Shown: piece by piece, positions 29,683 to 39,760 of the stretch | How the letters are laid out: every line of letters begins with the position of its first letter | Position numbering within the stretch: the stretch's first letter is position 1 | From: Candidatus Saccharimonadota bacterium | GTDB lineage: Bacteria > Patescibacteriota > Saccharimonadia > Saccharimonadales > Saccharimonadaceae | NCBI GenBank assembly: GCA_905372305.1 | Contig: CAJPOP010000001.1 | Coordinates: 372,001-436,000 of the forward strand | Length of the DNA: 64,000 nt | Reading direction: 5' to 3' | The notes under the pieces: model-generated | What the model saw: the letters and a program-made list of their open reading frames with translations, nothing else | What the model was told of the DNA's origin: nothing | The model's database searches: none | Program-made: the position numbers and the translations under genes

Positions 29683-32199
29683 TTACTCTTCCAACGCTTT
29701 AATCACCGCCGCCTGATCTCGCTCAATCAGTGCTACTCTGCCGGCAATCTCGCGGATGCCCAGGTCGATGGTGCGGGTCAGGGCTGGTTCGGCGCGCAAG
29801 GATGCGGTAAATTTGGTGAAGTCGTTTAGCTCATTGCGGGTCAACAGAGCGCTGGCGGCGTAGCGGATAAAGTTATCGTAGCTTTTATCTCCGCCAAAGG
29901 TATTTTTCACCCATGACCAATTTTCTTTCAGCCAGTTCCAGGCAATTTTCCGGTTTTCCCGCGTGCGTATCAGATAAATAAACCAACGGCTGGCGTCTTG
30001 CGGGCGGATAATATTAGCATCTTTTATTGCTACTAAAATTCGTTCGGCGGTTGCTGGATTTTTCGTCGATGTCAAGCTTAGCGCGATATCAACCTGCAGG
30101 TCGGCTGACGGCGTGTTCTGATATATCGTAAAAAGCTTGTCGATCATTTCTGGCGTCTCGAAGTATCTGACATTGGCATTAATGATAAGCGGGCGAATCT
30201 CAGCTGGTAAATCCTCTGGGTCAGTCTCATTAAAACGTCGTTTAGCCTCCGCGAGCGCTGCTGAGTCCTCGCCGTATAACATCAAACCTAACGCTGCCGT
30301 GCGCCGTTCGCGGTCGTCATCAGACTCGCCGTCCTGCTCATCCCAGTCAAGTTCCATGAATGTATCGCGGGCAAATTCAACAGAAATCTGCTTTAGCCGA
30401 GCGCGTCCTGCTTCGCTGTCGTCGACGAATTTGCGTAATTCCACCAAATTTGTCCCGGCTTTATTAAAGACTCTTTCATTGGTCTCGTGCTGAAAAACGC
30501 GTGCCAGCGGCAGCAGTGCCGCCGAGCTTTCTCGTCCAGCCCGCGCCAACAACGTCATGTCTTGCAATAAGCAAATTTTATCTAACGTCGGTAATTCTGC
30601 CGCTTTTTCGATTAATCGATCTCGTGTTGCTGAGTCGTAGTGCGTTACGAAATGTCCGTTCAGTCCGCAGTTTAGCCGAACATCGCCATTTGCGGTAAAG
30701 GTTTTTTCACGCTCAGTTAAAATATCATCAAGCGGCTGATTGGCAAACAGCGGAATCGGCCACAGCGCGTCAGACGGCTGATGGTCGCCGATGAAGAAGC
30801 GTTCCTGGTTTAACGTGACAGTAGATTGCTCAGCTGAATTGTCTTGTTCGACTTGCACAATCGGCAACCCCGGCTGAGAAATCCAGGCATTCATCAATTC
30901 AACAACTGGCTGGCCGCTGGCGGTCTCTAGCTCCTGCCACAAATCATTGCCAACAGTGTTTTGGTAAGCAAACTTCTCAAAATACGATTTCAGCCCAGCC
31001 CGAAACGCCTCCTCGCCGATCAGCCGCCGCACCATCACTAACAGCCGTCCGCCTTTGGCATAGACAATTGCTGGATCAAACAAAGTGCTGATTTCGTCCG
31101 GATGGTTAACGTCGGCCTGCACGGGCTGTACGCCGTCCAGGCTATCGCGCCGCAGCGCCGCGGTGACCTCGCTCGTCGCAAAATCCTCCCACATCCGCCA
31201 CTCAGGGTGTAGTGCGTCGACCGCCACATACTCCATCATATTCGCGAAACTCTCATTTAGCCACAGGTCATTCCACCACTGCATGGTCACCAAATTACCA
31301 AACCATTGATGGCTGAGTTCGTGAGCGATGACGGTGGCGATGAAGCGCTTGGATGATTCTGGCGTTAATCTCGGGTCAGCCAGCAGGCAACTTTCGCGGT
31401 AGGTGACGAGTCCCCAGTTTTCCATGGCGCCCGACGAGAAATCTGGCAGTGCCACATGGTCGGACTTTGGCAGCGGGTATGGCACGCCAAAGTATTCATC
31501 ATAAAAATCAATGGAGCGCGTGGCGATGTCTAGCGCAAAATCCAGCGTCTCCTCGCTTTGGGCTGGTGTGGCCCAAATATTAACTTCAACGCCGGAGGTG
31601 GTATGAGCGGTTTTCTTATGTAATTCGCCGACGACAAAGGCCAGGAGGTAGCTGCTCATGCGCGGCGTAGTAGCGAATTTGGTTGTTAGTGCGCCGTCCT
31701 TTTCGGATGATTCAGTGACGGGCATGTTGCTTAGGACGGTTAGTTCCGGAGCAGTGACGAGCGTTACATCATAGGTCGCTTTGGCGGCTGGTTCATCAAC
31801 ACACGGAAAAACTTCGCGGGCGTGGTGCGATTCAAATTGGGTGGCAAACAGCTGCTTTTTGACGCCGTCGTGGGCAAAATAGCACGGATACAGCCCGTGC
31901 ATAGCGTCGGTGATAGTGCCAGAAAAGTTAATGCAAACGACATGCTGGCCGCTGGACAACTCTGAGCGCGACAGTCGTAGCTCGTCAAATTCACCAAGAG
32001 AAAACTCAGCTGGCTGATTGTCGATTGTAACTGATTGAATAGTTAATTCTTTGGAATGCAGTGAAATTGACTCGCCAGTTGACTCGCCAGAAATAATCAC
32101 TGTGCCAGAAAATGATTTTTCTTCAGCTCGTGTTAGGTCGAGGGTTAATGCGTAATGATTTGGTGTAAATGTGTCGATTAAGCGTGGAACTGTTTTCAT
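29683..32199 (-). CDS. pepN: Aminopeptidase N, M1 family
   Basis: An 838-residue zinc aminopeptidase that removes N-terminal residues from peptides. GAMENWG (exopeptidase motif) and HELSHQWFGN with NESFA downstream (zinc ligands His, His, Glu) are intact. The C-terminal ERAP1-like helical domain is present. No signal peptide, so cytoplasmic peptide recycling or uptake use is likely. The ATG at 32199 is chosen because TATAAT (32211-32206) lies six bases before it; the open frame extends nine codons further through the -10 box. Confidence 0.95.
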   Translation of the reverse strand: MKTVPRLIDTFTPNHYALTLDLTRAEEKSFSGTVIISGESTGESISLHSKELTIQSVTIDNQPAEFSLGEFDELRLSRSELSSGQHVVCINFSGTITDAMHGLYPCYFAHDGVKKQLFATQFESHHAREVFPCVDEPAAKATYDVTLVTAPELTVLSNMPVTESSEKDGALTTKFATTPRMSSYLLAFVVGELHKKTAHTTSGVEVNIWATPAQSEETLDFALDIATRSIDFYDEYFGVPYPLPKSDHVALPDFSSGAMENWGLVTYRESCLLADPRLTPESSKRFIATVIAHELSHQWFGNLVTMQWWNDLWLNESFANMMEYVAVDALHPEWRMWEDFATSEVTAALRRDSLDGVQPVQADVNHPDEISTLFDPAIVYAKGGRLLVMVRRLIGEEAFRAGLKSYFEKFAYQNTVGNDLWQELETASGQPVVELMNAWISQPGLPIVQVEQDNSAEQSTVTLNQERFFIGDHQPSDALWPIPLFANQPLDDILTEREKTFTANGDVRLNCGLNGHFVTHYDSATRDRLIEKAAELPTLDKICLLQDMTLLARAGRESSAALLPLARVFQHETNERVFNKAGTNLVELRKFVDDSEAGRARLKQISVEFARDTFMELDWDEQDGESDDDRERRTAALGLMLYGEDSAALAEAKRRFNETDPEDLPAEIRPLIINANVRYFETPEMIDKLFTIYQNTPSADLQVDIALSLTSTKNPATAERILVAIKDANIIRPQDASRWFIYLIRTRENRKIAWNWLKENWSWVKNTFGGDKSYDNFIRYAASALLTRNELNDFTKFTASLRAEPALTRTIDLGIREIAGRVALIERDQAAVIKALEE

Positions 32200-32222
32200 A
32201 TTTTCATTATAATATAGATATG
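32197..32222. promoter_or_regulatory. Overlapping divergent -10 boxes for two leaderless genes
   Basis: ATTATAAT (32206-32213) holds a minus-strand TATAAT (32211-32206) and a plus-strand TATAAT (32208-32213). Each is exactly six bases from a start codon: 32199 for pepN and 32220 for the nuclease. Confidence 0.6.
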
Positions 32223-32906
32223 GCAACGAGGAAAATCAGACGTCGGCAAATAACGGTACTGCTCGTCGCGGCGGTGGCTGGCGCGGCAGCGTGGGCAACG
32301 CAACTGCAGCAGCCGCAAATTGCGCCGACTTCGCCGTCCATGCAGCGGCAATTGTTTGGCGATTCAAACGCTCAAGCGGAATTAGCTAAACTAGAGGTTA
32401 AAGGCCGCGCGCCGAAAACTGGCTATTCGCGTAAGCAATTTGGTGATGGCTGGGGTAAAATTGACGGCTGCTCGACACGCGAGGTGATTTTAGCGCGGGA
32501 TTTGGCTGATGAAAAACTCGACGATAAGTGCCGTGTGCAATCAGGCAGGCTGGATGATCCATATACTGGCAAAACGATTCAATTCCAACGCGGCAAGGAA
32601 ACAAGCCAGCGAGTGCAGATTGACCACGTAGTGGCATTGAGCGATGCCTGGCAAAAGGGTGCGCAGCAGCTACCGCGCGAGGAACGGGAAAAGCTAGCGA
32701 ATGATCCATTGAATTTGCTGGCGGTCGACGGTCCGGCTAATCAAGCTAAGGGTGATGGCGACGCGGCAACTTGGCTGCCTGCCAATAAACCGTTCCGCTG
32801 CCAGTACATTGAACGCCAAGTAGCGGTCAAGCGCAGATATCGCCTATGGGTAACAAGCGCGGAAAAAGATGCGATGGCGCGGATACTTTCTTCATGCGGC
32901 GGTTAA
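32220..32906 (+). CDS. Exported HNH nuclease (DUF1524/GmrSD C-terminal type)
   Basis: A 228-residue protein with an N-terminal signal or anchor (Arg/Lys-rich then VLLVAAVAGAAAWA). The catalytic part has QIDHVVALSDAWQKGA (D-H-V-V-A-L, HNH beta strand) and NDPLNLLAVDGPANQAKGD (N-L-x-x-x-x-x-x-x-N-x-x-K). Such secreted HNH proteins are common in Actinobacteria and Saccharibacteria. A role in breaking extracellular DNA or RNA for nucleotide uptake is inferred. Leaderless start: TATAAT six bases upstream. Confidence 0.8.
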   Translation: MATRKIRRRQITVLLVAAVAGAAAWATQLQQPQIAPTSPSMQRQLFGDSNAQAELAKLEVKGRAPKTGYSRKQFGDGWGKIDGCSTREVILARDLADEKLDDKCRVQSGRLDDPYTGKTIQFQRGKETSQRVQIDHVVALSDAWQKGAQQLPREEREKLANDPLNLLAVDGPANQAKGDGDAATWLPANKPFRCQYIERQVAVKRRYRLWVTSAEKDAMARILSSCGG

Positions 32907-33006
32907 GCGGCTGTGTTTTAATATAAATACGAATATGAAGGCTTGCAGAAAAAATGCTTTGATTCTTCTCGCGCCAGGCAGGTTTTACGGACAGCAGAGT
33001 GTAGAT

Positions 33007-33022
33007 TATAATAATTTATATG
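33007..33022 (+). promoter_or_regulatory. Leaderless-type promoter of the HAD gene
   Basis: TATAAT (33007-33012), seven bases, ATG (33020). Confidence 0.5.
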
Positions 33023-33655
33023 AGTCCTGAGCTTATCGTATTTGACTTAAATAAAACGCTTATTAAGGAGAATTCATGGCGCGATTTGAACTTGGCGATG
33101 TGTGTGACGCCCGCTGAAGATGCTGAGTTGATGGAGCAGGCGCGTCGCGGTGAGATTACTGATGCCGAAGGACAGGCGGAGCTTCTTAAAATTTATCAGC
33201 AGCGCGGCGACGTATCGCGTTCAAATATCGAAAAGATCCTATGGCAATATACTTACATGCCGTATGCTCGCGATGTTGTGAGCGAGTTGAGAAAACGCGG
33301 TTATAATTTGGCGATCGTTTCTGGGGCGATGGATATGCTGGTGCAACATGTGGCGGCTGAGCTGCAAATTACTTGGTGGCGGTCTTCAAATCGGTTTATC
33401 TTTGATGAGAATGAGCAGCTTATTCAGATACAATCGCCAGAAAAAGATACCAGCGACAAATTGCGCCAATTGCAGCAGTTGGTCGACGAACTAAACATTG
33501 CGCTGGCGTATTGTATGGTTATCGGCGATGGCGCGAATGATGCAGCGCTTTTTCAAGCGACGGGGAATGGCGTAACGTTCATAGACTCGCCGATTGTTGA
33601 TGATGCGCGTTGGGTAGTTGACGATCTTAGCGGCGTGCTGTCGATTATTGAATAG
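33020..33655 (+). CDS. HAD-superfamily phosphatase, SerB-like (class IB)
   Basis: A 211-residue hydrolase. Motif I is FDLNKTLIKENSW, with Asp then Asn in place of the second Asp of D-x-D; motif II is IVSGAMDML; motif IV is VIGDGANDAALFQ. The helical cap lies at about 20-75. The substrate is not determinable; phosphoserine phosphatase or a nucleotidase are options. The Asp-to-Asn change in motif I could reduce phosphatase activity. Confidence 0.75.
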   Translation: MSPELIVFDLNKTLIKENSWRDLNLAMCVTPAEDAELMEQARRGEITDAEGQAELLKIYQQRGDVSRSNIEKILWQYTYMPYARDVVSELRKRGYNLAIVSGAMDMLVQHVAAELQITWWRSSNRFIFDENEQLIQIQSPEKDTSDKLRQLQQLVDELNIALAYCMVIGDGANDAALFQATGNGVTFIDSPIVDDARWVVDDLSGVLSIIE

Positions 33656-33724
33656 AAGGTGTGGCCGTTGGCTAAACAGTGAAAATTTGACATCTGAGGT
33701 TTATTGATATATACTCAAATTATA

Positions 33725-33749
33725 TCCGGCCGTCGAGGTCGGAATTTTT
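33725..33749 (+). terminator. Terminator between HAD gene and nusA
   Basis: TCCGGCC (33725-33731) with GGTCGGA (33737-33743), 7 bp with one G-T pair, then TTTTT. Confidence 0.65.
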
Positions 33750-33755
33750 CGTCTC

Positions 33756-33785
33756 TTGGGCGTTTGATATGAAAAGTAGTATAAT
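33756..33785 (+). promoter_or_regulatory. Promoter of the nusA-clpC-radA operon
   Basis: TTGGGC, about 18 bases, TATAAT (33780-33785), then AAAGGAG before ATG 33807. Confidence 0.5.
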
Positions 33786-33806
33786 ATATAGCGTAAAGGA
33801 GCTAAT

Positions 33807-34928
33807 ATGGAAGATTTGAACATTAAGCAGTTGACGTTGGCGGTGCGGACAATTGCCGAGGAAAAGAACCTGCCAGAAGAAACCGTTCTAGAGGTAATCG
33901 AGCAGGCCATCGCGGCAGCGTGGCGGCGTGATAACGGCACGCGCGAGCAGTTGGTGCGCGCCAGCCTAAATATCAACAGCGGCACGGCTGTGGTGTCGGT
34001 CGTCAAAACCGTGGTTGAAGAAGTTGAAAACGACGTCAACCAAATGAGCCTGGACGAAGCTAAAACAGTTGACCCGGCGGCTGAGCTAGGCAGCGAAGTG
34101 ACGGTCGAGACCCACAATGTGACGACATTTGGCCGGGTGGCAGCCCAGACCGCCAAGCAGGTGATCTTGCAGCGGCTGCGCGAGGCAGAGCGCGAAGTGG
34201 TGCTGGCAGAATTTGAGGATAAAATTGGCACGGTGGTAACCGGTACGATTCAGCGGGTTGAGCCGCGCGTGGTGCGAATTGAGCTAGGTAAGGCCGTCGG
34301 TATCATGCCGCAGTCTGAGCAAATCCCTGGCGAATACTACGGTGTTGGTCGCCGCATCAAAGTATACATCAAGGATATTGAGCGCGAGGGTCGCGGTCCG
34401 CAGTTGATTTTGAGCCGCGGCAATGAAGAATTTGTACGGTTCTTGTTCAGTCAGGAGGTGCCAGAGATGGAAACGGGCGCCGTGGAGATCAAAGCAATCG
34501 CCCGCGAGGCTGGCCGCCGCACCAAGTTGGCGGTAGCATCGGCGCTGCCAGGTGTTGACCCAGTCGGTACGTTCGTCGGCGGTCACGGTACGCGTGTTCA
34601 GGCGGTGATGAACGAAATCGGCGAGCAGGAAAAAATTGACATCATTCCGTTTGAGGAAGATGCGGCTGGCTTCATCGCGAATGCCATGAGCCCAGCAGAA
34701 GTACTGAGCGTGACGGTTAATGAAGACGAAAAGCGAGCGACGGTCTATGTCAGTGAGGATCAGCAATCAGTGGCCATCGGTCGGGCTGGGCAGAATGTTC
34801 GCTTGGCAAGCCGGCTGACTGGCTATGAGCTGGACATTGAGGCAAAGGCGGCTGCTAAGCCTGAAACGAAACCTCGCAAAAATATTGAGGACAGCTTGAT
34901 GAGTGCGGTTGAGGAGGTGGCGGAATAG
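33807..34928 (+). CDS. nusA: Transcription termination/antitermination protein NusA
   Basis: A 373-residue elongation factor that binds RNA polymerase and nascent RNA. Domains: NusA N-terminal (1-125), S1 (about 133-200, GTVVTGTIQRVEPRVVRIE), KH1 (about 220-290) and KH2 (about 290-350, VYVSEDQQSVAIGRAGQNVRLASRLTG). The acidic C-terminal repeats of E. coli NusA are absent, as in Gram-positives. First gene of a probable operon; clpC follows after 40 bases. Confidence 0.96.
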   Translation: MEDLNIKQLTLAVRTIAEEKNLPEETVLEVIEQAIAAAWRRDNGTREQLVRASLNINSGTAVVSVVKTVVEEVENDVNQMSLDEAKTVDPAAELGSEVTVETHNVTTFGRVAAQTAKQVILQRLREAEREVVLAEFEDKIGTVVTGTIQRVEPRVVRIELGKAVGIMPQSEQIPGEYYGVGRRIKVYIKDIEREGRGPQLILSRGNEEFVRFLFSQEVPEMETGAVEIKAIAREAGRRTKLAVASALPGVDPVGTFVGGHGTRVQAVMNEIGEQEKIDIIPFEEDAAGFIANAMSPAEVLSVTVNEDEKRATVYVSEDQQSVAIGRAGQNVRLASRLTGYELDIEAKAAAKPETKPRKNIEDSLMSAVEEVAE

Positions 34929-34968
34929 GCTGCCTCGTGAGAATCGCCGAAAACGAAAGGAGGGCGAT

Positions 34969-37425
34969 ATGCCGGAAGATTTTTCTGAATTGGAATCTCG
35001 ATTGACGGAAACGGCTCGCGCGAGCTTGGAGCGGGCTGGTTTGCTGGCGCATAATGATGGCAGCGCTTATGTCGGTACCGAGCATATTTTACTCGGCGTG
35101 CTGGCGCAGAATTCATCGCTAGGTGCGAAGATTTTGGCGGAGAGCGGCGTGACCTTGGATCGGGCAGAATTGGCGCTAAATTTGACTGCCAAGCCGCTGG
35201 TAATTACGGTGGTGCAAAAGGGCTTGAGTGCTGAAGTAGTCGAGTTAATTCGGACGTCGTGGCAATTAGCGGTAGAGTTTGGACAGGAGCGAGTTGGCAC
35301 TGAACACATTATATATGGCATGTTGCAGCAGCACGAGGCGCGGGCGACCAAATTACTGCGCGATATGAATATTGATATTGAACATCTGCGCGGAAGTTTG
35401 GAAGATGTGTTTGATAAACAGCAATTTGAATCGCTGCAAAGTGATCGCGGTACGGCGGCTAAGAAGTCGGGCGATTTGAAAATTCTGGACAAATTTGGCG
35501 TAGATTTGACGCGGCGCGCCAGCGAGGGATTTTTAGATCCAGTGATTGGCCGGGCGGCGGAGATTCAGCGGATGATTACTGTGCTCGGGCGCCGCAGTAA
35601 GAATAATCCAGCGCTAATCGGCGAACCAGGTGTTGGTAAAACTGCAGTAGTTGAGGGCTTGGCGCAAAAAATTGCCGATAATAAAGTGCCGGAGTTTTTG
35701 AAAGGCAAGCGGCTTTTTCAACTGGACTTGACGTCGATGATTGCCGGGACGAAATATCGTGGGCAATTTGAGGAGCGGCTACAAAAAGTTTTGGCGGTTG
35801 CTAAGAAACATCAGGAAGTTATTTTATTTATCGACGAGTTGCACTTGCTGGTTGGTGCTGGTTCGGCGGAAGGTTCAATGGACGCGGCTAACGTATTAAA
35901 ACCAGCGTTGGCGCGCGGCGAAGTGCGGCTGATTGGCGCGACGACGTTTGATGAATATCGCAAGCACATTGAGAAAGATGCGGCCTTAAGCCGGCGTTTT
36001 CAGGCGGTAACGGTGACGGAGCCGTCGCCGGAAGAAGCGGTAGCAATGCTGAAAGGATTGAGCGGTAACTTGGCTAAACATCACCAAGTACGGATTTCTG
36101 ACGAGATACTGGCTGAGGCGGTGGATTTGAGCCAGCGCTACGTGACGGAGCGTTTCTTGCCGGATAAAGCAATTGATGTGATTGATGAGGCGGCGAGCCT
36201 GCTTAAGTCAAGTTTACCGGCAAGGTTATCGCGCAAGGATAAATTGTCGCGTCGAATCAAGCAGCTGGCCGGGAAGATTGACGCCGCTGTTGAGGCTGAG
36301 GATTATCAGCAAGCCGCGGAGTTTAAGATGCAAATGCGGCAATTAGAGCAGCAAGCGGGCAAATTAACTGATGAGGCTGAGACGAGGCCTAGTCTGACGG
36401 ATGAATATTTGCGCCGGGCGATTTCGGCGATGACTAATATTCCGGTTGATCGTTTGTCGCTGAACCAGATGAAAGATTTGCTCCAATTAGAGAAGCGCCT
36501 GAGCCAGGGAGTGTTAGGCCAGGGCGAGGCGATTGAGCAATTAGCGCGGTCGATTCGCCGAAATAAAGCTGGGCTGAATCGCCAAAACGGGCCGTTAGGA
36601 TCGTTTATTTTCCTCGGGCCGACTGGCGTGGGTAAGACGGAATTGGCTCGCGTATTGGCACGGGAAGTTTTTGGCGGCGATAATAGTTTGATTAAGATTG
36701 ACATGAGCGAGTTTTCGGAGCGGCACACGGCTAGCCGGCTGATCGGCGCGCCAGCCGGTTATGTTGGTTATGATGACGGCGGCAAGTTGACCGACAAGGT
36801 TCGCCGGCAGCCGTATAGCGTGGTGCTATTTGACGAGATTGAAAAGGCGCATCCAGACGTACTAAACTTGCTACTGCAGATTTTGGAAGACGGTAAGCTA
36901 AGCGATTCGCACGGGCGGACGGTCAGTTTTCGCCAGACAATCGTGATTTTAACAAGCAATGTCGGCGCTGAACAAATGGTGCAAGATTCAGAGCTGGGCT
37001 TTGCGTCTTCCAGTCAGCAAAAATCGTCTAGCCAAGGCCGCCACGAACGGAATTCGCGGGCTGCCTTGCGTGAACTGGAGGATTTTCTGCGGCCAGAATT
37101 GATTGGCCGATTTGACGGCGTAATTACGTTTAAGTCGTTGACCCGATCAGTGGTGCGCAAGATTTTTGATAATCTAACGGCTGATTTGTTCAAGGCGGTT
37201 AAGCAGCACGGCATGACTCTTAATATTACGCCGCCAGTGAAACGCTGGCTGATAAAGCAGGGTTTTGACGAGCAGCGCGGCGTGCGGGTGCTGAGGCGGA
37301 CAATTCAAGCGGAATTAGCAGATCCGCTTAGCGATGTTTTGTTATCAAACAAGACAAAACCGGGCAATATACTGGAAACTAAAATTGATAACAATAAGGT
37401 GGTGATTGATGTCAAGCGTACGTAA
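34969..37425 (+). CDS. clpC: Clp protease ATP-binding subunit ClpC
   Basis: An 818-residue AAA+ unfoldase. Clp_N double repeat (1-145), AAA1 (Walker [10 protein letters not shown] near 219), a UVR-like middle segment (about 435-465, [20 protein letters not shown]), AAA2 (GPTGVGKTE near 550) and a D2 small domain. SELGF after the TSNVGAEQM strand sits where ClpC carries its V/L-G-F ClpP-binding loop, so it likely feeds ClpP (gene not in this window). The start MPEDFSEL follows AAAGGAGGG. Confidence 0.95.
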   Translation: MPEDFSELESRLTETARASLERAGLLAHNDGSAYVGTEHILLGVLAQNSSLGAKILAESGVTLDRAELALNLTAKPLVITVVQKGLSAEVVELIRTSWQLAVEFGQERVGTEHIIYGMLQQHEARATKLLRDMNIDIEHLRGSLEDVFDKQQFESLQSDRGTAAKKSGDLKILDKFGVDLTRRASEGFLDPVIGRAAEIQRMITVLGRRSKNNPALIGEPGVGKTAVVEGLAQKIADNKVPEFLKGKRLFQLDLTSMIAGTKYRGQFEERLQKVLAVAKKHQEVILFIDELHLLVGAGSAEGSMDAANVLKPALARGEVRLIGATTFDEYRKHIEKDAALSRRFQAVTVTEPSPEEAVAMLKGLSGNLAKHHQVRISDEILAEAVDLSQRYVTERFLPDKAIDVIDEAASLLKSSLPARLSRKDKLSRRIKQLAGKIDAAVEAEDYQQAAEFKMQMRQLEQQAGKLTDEAETRPSLTDEYLRRAISAMTNIPVDRLSLNQMKDLLQLEKRLSQGVLGQGEAIEQLARSIRRNKAGLNRQNGPLGSFIFLGPTGVGKTELARVLAREVFGGDNSLIKIDMSEFSERHTASRLIGAPAGYVGYDDGGKLTDKVRRQPYSVVLFDEIEKAHPDVLNLLLQILEDGKLSDSHGRTVSFRQTIVILTSNVGAEQMVQDSELGFASSSQQKSSSQGRHERNSRAALRELEDFLRPELIGRFDGVITFKSLTRSVVRKIFDNLTADLFKAVKQHGMTLNITPPVKRWLIKQGFDEQRGVRVLRRTIQAELADPLSDVLLSNKTKPGNILETKIDNNKVVIDVKRT

Positions 37426-38386
37426 AGTTGCCAGCGGCTTTCTATCGCTAGCTTTGGTTGCCGGCGCAATCCTAGCGGTAGCCAATCGGCAGCAGATTAT
37501 CGATGAGATTAGTTTTCGCCAATACCAGCCGAGTACTGAAATTGCCCAGATTGCTGAGCGTAGCGGTATGTCGGCAGCCGGCAAACGCTTGTTTTATATC
37601 GCGCATCCGCAGCTAAAATCTGCTGCCGAGTTTAACGAGGAATGCCGCCGCGTGGAAAAAGCTAGCCCGATTTTAGGTTGTTACGACCAGTCGGCAAGCG
37701 CTATTTATATTTATAATGTGGCTAATCCCGAGCTTGACGGCGTGAAAGAAGTGACGGCTTCACATGAAATGCTGCATGCGGCATACGCGCGGCTCAGCGC
37801 TGAGGAAAAATCGCGGCTAGAACCGTTATTAGAGCAAGCATACCAAAAAGTTAAGACAGACAAATTTACCGAGCGGATGAATTATTACGAACGCGCTCAG
37901 CCTGGTTCGCGGACGAATGAACTACATTCGATTTTAGGGACAGAGTTTGCTGATTTGGGCAGCGAGTTGGAACAGTATTATACGCGGTATTTCAGCGATC
38001 GGTCGGCGGTAGTGAAGCTGCACGCTCAGTATAGTAACAAATTTGATAGCGTTGAGAATGAGGCAAACAGTCTGCGCACTAGTTTAACGGCGCGCAAGTT
38101 GGATATTGAATCAAGGGTAAATCAGTATGCGGCTGACGTCGAACAATATAATCAGCGGGTAAGGGCATTTAATCAAAAAGCGGCCGATGGCAGTTTTGCA
38201 TCGCAGGATGATTTTAATGCCCAGCGCAGCGTCCTAAGGAATCGGCTGACCGAGATAAATCAGCGCCGCACTGCACTAAATAATGATATTAGCCAGTATA
38301 ATAAAGACGTAGCGCGTTTGCGGGAATTGGGTGTTAAGATTGATGAATTGAATAAAAGCCTGGACAGCGCAGAAGGAGGGCGTTGA
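37409..38386 (+). CDS. Membrane-anchored HExxH metallopeptidase with coiled coil, putative
   Basis: A 325-residue protein. One N-terminal membrane segment (8-26), then an extracellular domain containing TASHEMLHAAYARL with H119, E120 and H123, the zincin motif. A downstream Glu in NELHSILGTE could be the third ligand. Residues from about 205 to 320 form a long coiled coil. Not a named peptidase family to me. It overlaps the end of clpC by 17 bases and is followed directly by radA, so it belongs to the proteostasis/repair operon. Confidence 0.65.
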   Translation: MSSVRKVASGFLSLALVAGAILAVANRQQIIDEISFRQYQPSTEIAQIAERSGMSAAGKRLFYIAHPQLKSAAEFNEECRRVEKASPILGCYDQSASAIYIYNVANPELDGVKEVTASHEMLHAAYARLSAEEKSRLEPLLEQAYQKVKTDKFTERMNYYERAQPGSRTNELHSILGTEFADLGSELEQYYTRYFSDRSAVVKLHAQYSNKFDSVENEANSLRTSLTARKLDIESRVNQYAADVEQYNQRVRAFNQKAADGSFASQDDFNAQRSVLRNRLTEINQRRTALNNDISQYNKDVARLRELGVKIDELNKSLDSAEGGR

Positions 38387-39735
38387 TGGCGCGAGCAAAG
38401 TCGCAATTCGTCTGTCAGCAATGCGGCGCCAGCTATCCGAAATGGATTGGCAAGTGCGAAAATTGCGGTGAGTGGAATTCATTGGTTGAACAGCTACCAG
38501 TTGACACCGGTGCGTCGGCGGTAGCTCGCAGCAGCGGTAAAGGTAAAGCGCTAACCACGCTCAAACTCAGTGAAACGGCCACCGAGGCCAAACAGGCGCG
38601 GTTGACAACCGGCGTCGCCGACCTCGACGCGGTGCTCGGCGGCGGCTTTTTGCCAGGCGGCGTAGTGCTGGTGGCGGGGCAGCCGGGAATTGGAAAAAGT
38701 ACCCTGCTGGCGCAAGTGGCGGCATTCATCGCCCGGCAGCAGCCGGTGCTCTACGTTAGCGGCGAAGAGTCAGTGTCGCAAGTCAAATTGCGCGCCGAGC
38801 GGTTGGGCGCGGTTGATTCAGAGAACTTGCAGCTGGCGTCGAGCAACAGCGCCGAAGACATCGCGGCGTCCATCCAGACTGGCCAGTACAATCTGGTGAT
38901 TGTCGATTCCATTCAGACGCTGTCGTTGGCGGAGATTAGTTCAGCGCCAGGTTCGGTCAGCCAAATCACCAACTCATCCAACGTCATCATTCGCGCTGCC
39001 AAGGCCGCGAACACCGCGGTGATTTTGGTCGGTCACGTCACCAAGGAAGGCTCAATCGCCGGGCCGAAAGTCCTGGAGCATTTGGTTGATGTGGTGCTGA
39101 ATTTTGAGGGCGATCGCTACGGCGGTTTCCGGGTGGTGCGGGCGCAGAAGAACCGCTATGGCTCGACGAATGAGGTGGCAATTTTCGAGATGCGTGAGGA
39201 CGGTCTGCAGATTGTGGCCAATCCGTCGGCGAGTTTGCTAGCTGAGCGGCAAAACCTTGATGGGTCAATTGTCCTGGCCACCATGGAGGGGGCGCGGCCG
39301 CTGCTGGTGGAAATTCAGGCGTTGGTTAATCCGACGAATTTCGGTTATCCCAAACGCGCGGCCAGCGGTTTTGATCTCAACCGCTTGAACTTGTTGGTGG
39401 CGGTGCTGGAAAAGCGCACCAAACTCAATCTCTCCGACAAAGATATTTACATCAATGTAGTTGGCGGCTTGAAACTGAGCGACCCAGCGGCGGACTTGGC
39501 AGTCGCCATGGCCATCGCCTCGGCCTCAGCTGGCCGCAAGCTCAGTGATGAAGCGGTGGTGTTTGGCGAAGTCGGTTTGGGCGGTGAAGTGCGCTCGGCT
39601 CAAGGCTGGCACGCCCGCGTCAAAGAGGCCAAGAAGCTCGGCTTTACCTACGCCATCGCGCCAAAAACTCACAAAGATGCATTTGTGCGCGGCGTCGGCG
39701 ATCTCAGACAAGCGCTAATTGACTATTTACAATAA
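38386..39735 (+). CDS. radA: DNA repair protein RadA
   Basis: A 449-residue RecA-like branch-migration helicase. The N-terminal zinc finger CQQCGASYPKWIGKCENCGE, Walker A GQPGIGKSTL, the RadA-specific KNRYGSTNE motif and a Lon-C-like domain (about 300-449) are all present. AGAAGGAGGG lies upstream. The start is the second codon of an in-frame TTG-ATG pair. The ordering clpC, radA and PIN/TRAM resembles the Bacillus clpC-radA-disA-yacL cluster, without disA. Confidence 0.97.
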   Translation: MARAKSQFVCQQCGASYPKWIGKCENCGEWNSLVEQLPVDTGASAVARSSGKGKALTTLKLSETATEAKQARLTTGVADLDAVLGGGFLPGGVVLVAGQPGIGKSTLLAQVAAFIARQQPVLYVSGEESVSQVKLRAERLGAVDSENLQLASSNSAEDIAASIQTGQYNLVIVDSIQTLSLAEISSAPGSVSQITNSSNVIIRAAKAANTAVILVGHVTKEGSIAGPKVLEHLVDVVLNFEGDRYGGFRVVRAQKNRYGSTNEVAIFEMREDGLQIVANPSASLLAERQNLDGSIVLATMEGARPLLVEIQALVNPTNFGYPKRAASGFDLNRLNLLVAVLEKRTKLNLSDKDIYINVVGGLKLSDPAADLAVAMAIASASAGRKLSDEAVVFGEVGLGGEVRSAQGWHARVKEAKKLGFTYAIAPKTHKDAFVRGVGDLRQALIDYLQ

Positions 39736-39760
39736 CATTATTATATAAAAGGAAATTATT

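Noticed and set aside
33020..33655. Toxin-antitoxin or defence role for the genes around 32-34 kb
   Set aside because: The exported nuclease lacks an adjacent immunity-like gene; the neighbours are a housekeeping HAD and nusA.
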